Source: Arthrobacter sp. CAU 1506
Lineage (GTDB): Bacteria; Actinomycetota; Actinomycetes; Actinomycetales; Micrococcaceae
DNA length: 64,000 nucleotides
Assembly: GCF_005047635.1 (NCBI RefSeq)
Contig: NZ_SUKC01000016.1
Span: forward strand, 1-64,000
Direction of reading: 5' to 3'
Position 1 is the stretch's first letter. Every line of letters starts with the position of its first letter. Shown here one piece after another: positions 60,814 to 64,000 of the stretch. The translations under genes were made by a program, and so were the position numbers. The notes under the pieces are model-generated. The model was given only the letters and a program-made list of their open reading frames with translations, was not told where the DNA came from and searched no databases.

Positions 60814-63123
60814 ATGATGAGTGAGAAACCCACCGGAGCCCTGTCCGGGCAGTCCGGAAAGGACCCGGATTCCGACCTGCTGGTGCAGGATCCGAACCTC
60901 CCGCCGGTGGCCCTGGATCCGGCCGCCGAGGCCGAGCAATACAAGTGGACGCCTACCAAGGTTGTTATTTGGGTCGCCATTGCGCTGCTGGGCGGAGTCA
61001 GCTGGAGCATGCTCGCCTTTTCGCGCGGTGAAACGATCAACGCGATTTGGTTCGTCTTCGCCGCCGTCTGCACCTATTTCATCGCCTACCGCTTCTATTC
61101 CAAGTACATCGAGAGCAAACTGACCCGTCCCAACGATCGGCGTGCAACGCCGGCTGAGTACAACGCGGACGGCAAGGATTTTGTTGTCACGGACCGCCGC
61201 GTGCTCTACGGCCACCACTTCGCCGCCATCGCAGGGGCCGGTCCGCTGGTCGGGCCCATCCTGGCCGCGCAGATGGGGTACCTGCCCGGCACCTTGTGGA
61301 TCATCGTCGGTGTGGTCCTGGCCGGCGCAGTGCAGGACTACCTGGTGCTGTTCTTCTCGATGCGCCGCGGCGGCCGCTCCGTGGGCCAGATGGCGCGTGA
61401 GGAACTCGGCGTGGTCGGCGGCACGGCGGCCCTGATCGCCACGCTGGCCATCATGATCATCATCGTGGCGATCCTCGCCCTGGTGGTGGTGAACGCCTTG
61501 GGCGAATCGCCTTGGGGCGTCTTCTCGGTTTCGATGACCATCCCGATCGCCATCTTTATGGGCATCTACCTGCGGTTCCTCCGGCCGGGCAAGGTCAGCG
61601 AAGTCTCCATCATCGGTTTCGCGCTGCTCATTGCCGCCATCATCGGCGGCGGGGCGATCGCTGAAACCGGATGGGGTGCGGCTATCTTCACGCTGGACCG
61701 GACCACCATCGCGTGGGGCATCATCATTTACGGCTTCATCGCAGCGGTGCTGCCGGTCTGGCTGTTGCTCGCCCCGCGCGATTATCTCTCCACCTTCATG
61801 AAGATCGGCACCATCCTGATGCTGGCGCTGGCCATTGTGCTGGTCCGGCCGGAGATCAACGTGCCCGCCTTCAGCGAGTTCGCCGGCCGGTCCGATGGGC
61901 CAGTCGTCCCCGGGTCGTTGTTCCCGTTCCTCTTCGTGACCATCGCCTGCGGTGCGATCTCCGGGTTCCACGCGCTGATTGCTTCCGGTACCACGCCCAA
62001 GATGCTGCACAAGGAACGGCAGACCCGCTTCATTGGCTACGGCGGAATGCTGATGGAGTCCTTTGTGGCCATCATGGCGCTGGTCGCAGCCCTCTCGATC
62101 GACCGCGGCATCTACTTCGCGATGAACTCTTCGGCGGCGGCGACCGGAGGCACGGTGGAAGGCGCAGTGGCCTTCGTCAACAGCCTGGGCCTGGCGAACG
62201 TGAACCTGACGCCGGACATGCTGACCGAACTGGCCCGCAACGTCGGCGAGCAATCGGTGGTCTCGCGGACCGGTGGTGCGCCCACCCTCGCTGTCGGTCT
62301 CTCGCACATCATGCATGGGCTGATCGGCGGCGTTTCGATGATGGGCTTCTGGTACCACTTCGCCATCATGTTCGAGGCGTTGTTCATCCTCACCGCGGTT
62401 GATGCCGGAACCCGCGTGGCCCGCTTCATGCTGCAGGACACCATCGGCAATGTCCTGCCGAAGTTCAAGAACATGTCCTGGCGGCCCGGTGTCTGGATCT
62501 GCACAGCCATCATGGTGGCCGGATGGGGATACATACTCATCCTGGGCGTTACCGATCCCTTGGGCGGCATCAATACGTTCTTCCCGCTCTTCGGCATTGC
62601 CAACCAGCTGCTGGCGGCGATCGCGCTCGCGGTCTGCCTGGCCATCGCGGCCAAGCGCGGGGCGTTCAAGTACCTGTGGATCATCGCCCTGCCGCTGGCC
62701 TTCGTCACGGTGATCACCGTCTGGGCCTCGATCCTGAAGATCTTCAGCCCCGATGTGAAGGTGGGCTACTGGGCCAACAACATCGCCAACCGCAATGCCC
62801 TGGCTGCCGGCGAGACCAGCCTGGGGAACGCGAATTCGGTGGCTGACATGGAAGCGGTGGTCCGCAACACCGCGGTGCAGGGCACCCTGTCCATTATTTT
62901 CGTGATCCTGACCATCATCGTCATCACCACCGCGCTGTGGGCCACGTACAAGTCCTGGCGGCTGGGCGGGGAACCGTCACACGAGGACCCGGCGGTTGTC
63001 TCCTCCACATACGGGCCGGCGAGCCTCTTTGCCACCCGGCAGGAGAAGGAACTGGAGAAACAGTGGAACGCGCTGCCCGTCGCGACCAGACGGCAAGGAC
63101 GTGGTCATGATGTCGAGCATTAA
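60814..63123 (+). CDS. cstA: Carbon starvation protein A (pyruvate/peptide transporter)
   Basis: A 769-residue integral membrane protein of the CstA family with about sixteen to eighteen hydrophobic segments. Hallmark: VLYGHHFAAIAGAGPLVGPILAAQMGY (in part, GHHFAAIAGAGPLVGP) near residue 130, and FGIANQLLAAIAL toward the C-terminus. Family members import pyruvate or peptides during carbon limitation. Two adjacent ATGs at 60814 and 60817; GGGGGAG precedes them. The soluble N-terminal ~45 residues are acidic. It overlaps the next gene by 17 bases. Confidence 0.96.
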   Translation: MMSEKPTGALSGQSGKDPDSDLLVQDPNLPPVALDPAAEAEQYKWTPTKVVIWVAIALLGGVSWSMLAFSRGETINAIWFVFAAVCTYFIAYRFYSKYIESKLTRPNDRRATPAEYNADGKDFVVTDRRVLYGHHFAAIAGAGPLVGPILAAQMGYLPGTLWIIVGVVLAGAVQDYLVLFFSMRRGGRSVGQMAREELGVVGGTAALIATLAIMIIIVAILALVVVNALGESPWGVFSVSMTIPIAIFMGIYLRFLRPGKVSEVSIIGFALLIAAIIGGGAIAETGWGAAIFTLDRTTIAWGIIIYGFIAAVLPVWLLLAPRDYLSTFMKIGTILMLALAIVLVRPEINVPAFSEFAGRSDGPVVPGSLFPFLFVTIACGAISGFHALIASGTTPKMLHKERQTRFIGYGGMLMESFVAIMALVAALSIDRGIYFAMNSSAAATGGTVEGAVAFVNSLGLANVNLTPDMLTELARNVGEQSVVSRTGGAPTLAVGLSHIMHGLIGGVSMMGFWYHFAIMFEALFILTAVDAGTRVARFMLQDTIGNVLPKFKNMSWRPGVWICTAIMVAGWGYILILGVTDPLGGINTFFPLFGIANQLLAAIALAVCLAIAAKRGAFKYLWIIALPLAFVTVITVWASILKIFSPDVKVGYWANNIANRNALAAGETSLGNANSVADMEAVVRNTAVQGTLSIIFVILTIIVITTALWATYKSWRLGGEPSHEDPAVVSSTYGPASLFATRQEKELEKQWNALPVATRRQGRGHDVEH

Positions 63124-63316
63124 CTGGCCCCAAGCGCGGCGCGGCTGGCGGAGCTTCGCCTGGTACTTCAAGGGGGTGATGGGCGAGCACGCCTACCAGG
63201 ACTACCTGGAACACCACCGGCGGGAACACCCGGGCACGGAACCGATGAGCGAACGCGAATTCTGGCGGGACAAGACGGACCGGCAGGATAACAACCCGCA
63301 GGGCCGCTGCTGCTGA
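63107..63316 (+). CDS. YbdD/YjiX family small protein
   Basis: A 69-residue protein: WRSFAWYFKGVMGEHAYQDYLEHHRREHPG (in part, FKGVMGEHAYQDYLEHH) and SEREFWRDKTDRQD, ending in two Cys. It is the usual partner gene of CstA-type transporters and is thought to assist them. Starts at 63107 or 63110 within the cstA end, with AAGGA upstream, so translation is coupled. A terminator hairpin follows. Confidence 0.93.
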   Translation: MMSSINWPQARRGWRSFAWYFKGVMGEHAYQDYLEHHRREHPGTEPMSEREFWRDKTDRQDNNPQGRCC

Positions 63317-63335
63317 CTCGCCAAGAACGACGGCG

Positions 63336-63380
63336 GTGCCCGCACCTGAGCGTTGGCCAGCAACGTTCCGGTGCGGGCAC
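63336..63380 (+). terminator. Hairpin after cstA-ybdD
   Basis: Outer arms GTGCCCGCACC (63336-63346) and GGTGCGGGCAC (63370-63380); an inner CGTTG/CAACG pair stacks inside. Short TGTTG tail rather than a T-run. Likely operon terminator. Confidence 0.65.
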
Positions 63381-63446
63381 TGTTGCGTCCCGGAACTGCG
63401 CCGGATCTGGTCTGCGCCGGCTGGCTGTCTCTGGCAAGATAAAAAC

Positions 63447-64000
63447 ATGAGCGAAGAGCAGACGCCGCAGCCCGAAGAACCGGTCATCGTCGGCGCACTG
63501 TCCGGCCGGAGCCAGGAAGACGGCGAGCCGCAGCCCGGGGAAGCCGGCACCGACGCTCCGCGGGCCGGCCGCGGCGGCTCAAAACTCGCAGACCTGGTTG
63601 ACGAACCGGCCAAGGTGATGCGGATCGGCACCATGGTCCGGCAACTGCTGGAAGAAGTGCGCAGCGCCCCGCTCGATGACGCGGCCCGCACCCGCTTGGC
63701 CGAGATCCACGAGCGGTCCGTCAAGGAACTTGAGGATGGGCTGGCGCCGGAACTGGTCGAGGAACTCCACCGCATCAACCTGCCGTTCACCGACGACTCC
63801 ACGCCCTCGGACGCCGAGCTGCGCATTGCCCAAGCACAGCTGGTCGGCTGGCTTGAAGGCTTGTTCCACGGCATCCAGACCGCAATCGCCGCCCAGCAGG
63901 CGATTAACCAGCAAATGGCGGCGCGGATGCAGATGCGCCAACTGCCGCCGGGCACGATGATCGCGCCGGGCGTCGTGATCGGCGACGACGGCGAACCCCG
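63447..64000 (+). CDS. bpa: Bacterial proteasome activator (Bpa), cut by window end
   Basis: 184 complete codons are visible, starting at ATG 63447 and running off the window. The polar N-terminal ~45 residues precede the conserved helical core: LVDEPAKVMRIGTMVRQLLEEVRSAPLDDAARTRLAEIHERSVKELEDGLAPELVEELHRI (signature parts DEPAKVMRIGTM and ERSVKELEDGL). Bpa is a ring-forming, ATP-independent activator of the actinobacterial 20S proteasome and normally ends in a gate-opening GQYL-like tail, which lies outside the window. No Shine-Dalgarno is seen; AT-rich GATAAAA is close upstream, so the mRNA may be nearly leaderless. Confidence 0.88.
   Translation, partial: MSEEQTPQPEEPVIVGALSGRSQEDGEPQPGEAGTDAPRAGRGGSKLADLVDEPAKVMRIGTMVRQLLEEVRSAPLDDAARTRLAEIHERSVKELEDGLAPELVEELHRINLPFTDDSTPSDAELRIAQAQLVGWLEGLFHGIQTAIAAQQAINQQMAARMQMRQLPPGTMIAPGVVIGDDGEP

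Noticed and set aside
60769-62358. Minus-strand frame of about 529 codons opposite cstA
   Set aside because: Composition (His, Asp, Gln, Arg-rich) is the reverse complement of membrane-helix codons; not a gene.

Overview
The window looks like a chromosomal piece of a high-GC actinobacterium of the Micrococcaceae, most likely Arthrobacter sensu lato. This rests on family-level recognition of GTP-dependent PEP carboxykinase, a bacterial proteasome activator protein, an ECF41 sigma factor with its partner, a RecQ-phosphoribosyltransferase fusion and the tadA-upp-tRNA-Ser neighbourhood. No database was searched.

The window falls into two parts that meet at a tRNA-Ser(CGA) gene (29342-29431). Bases 1-29340 are accessory: base composition is visibly less GC-rich over most of it, intergenic gaps are long, and broken genes are common (an Abi C-terminal fragment, a LuxR HTH fragment, a frameshifted IS110-type transposase, an internally deleted permease copy, decayed antitoxins). 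Bases 29341-64000 are compact, very GC-rich housekeeping sequence with clear intrinsic terminators.

Accessory part. A minus-strand operon (8701 to 3008) encodes a flavin reductase, an NAD(P)H-dependent FMN reductase, an aldehyde dehydrogenase, an NtaA/DmoA-type FMN monooxygenase and a PucR regulator. This is a two-component monooxygenase catabolic unit of unknown substrate. Nearby are an MFS transporter, a large ATPase regulator with an N-terminal LuxR HTH, a Nudix hydrolase, alanine dehydrogenase, a further flavin reductase, an APC permease and an OsmC protein. Next comes a stretch of toxin-antitoxin debris (VapB-like, VbhA-like). Then, against the tRNA-Ser 3' end, lies a tightly overlapping three-gene operon: an MmeI-like adenine DNA methyltransferase, an SF2 helicase and a GIY-YIG nuclease. 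It looks like a split restriction-modification or phage-defence system and is the best candidate here for something undescribed.

Core part. tadA and upp; an OmpR-type winged-helix protein preceded by a possible 32-residue peptide gene; a disulfide oxidoreductase; a SixA phosphatase; an XRE regulator with a membrane partner; sigJ with a carboxymuconolactone decarboxylase-like partner; tRNA-Arg(ACG); pckG; hmp and nsrR; phosphomannomutase; RecQ; DUF2252; a LURP-one-like protein; an FAD monooxygenase; tRNA-Ser(GCT); an S9 peptidase; an FAD/NAD(P)-binding protein; a giant secreted nucleotidase-nuclease; a septum-formation lipoprotein; tRNA-Ser(TGA); a quinone oxidoreductase; cstA with a YbdD-type gene; and the start of bpa, cut by the window end.
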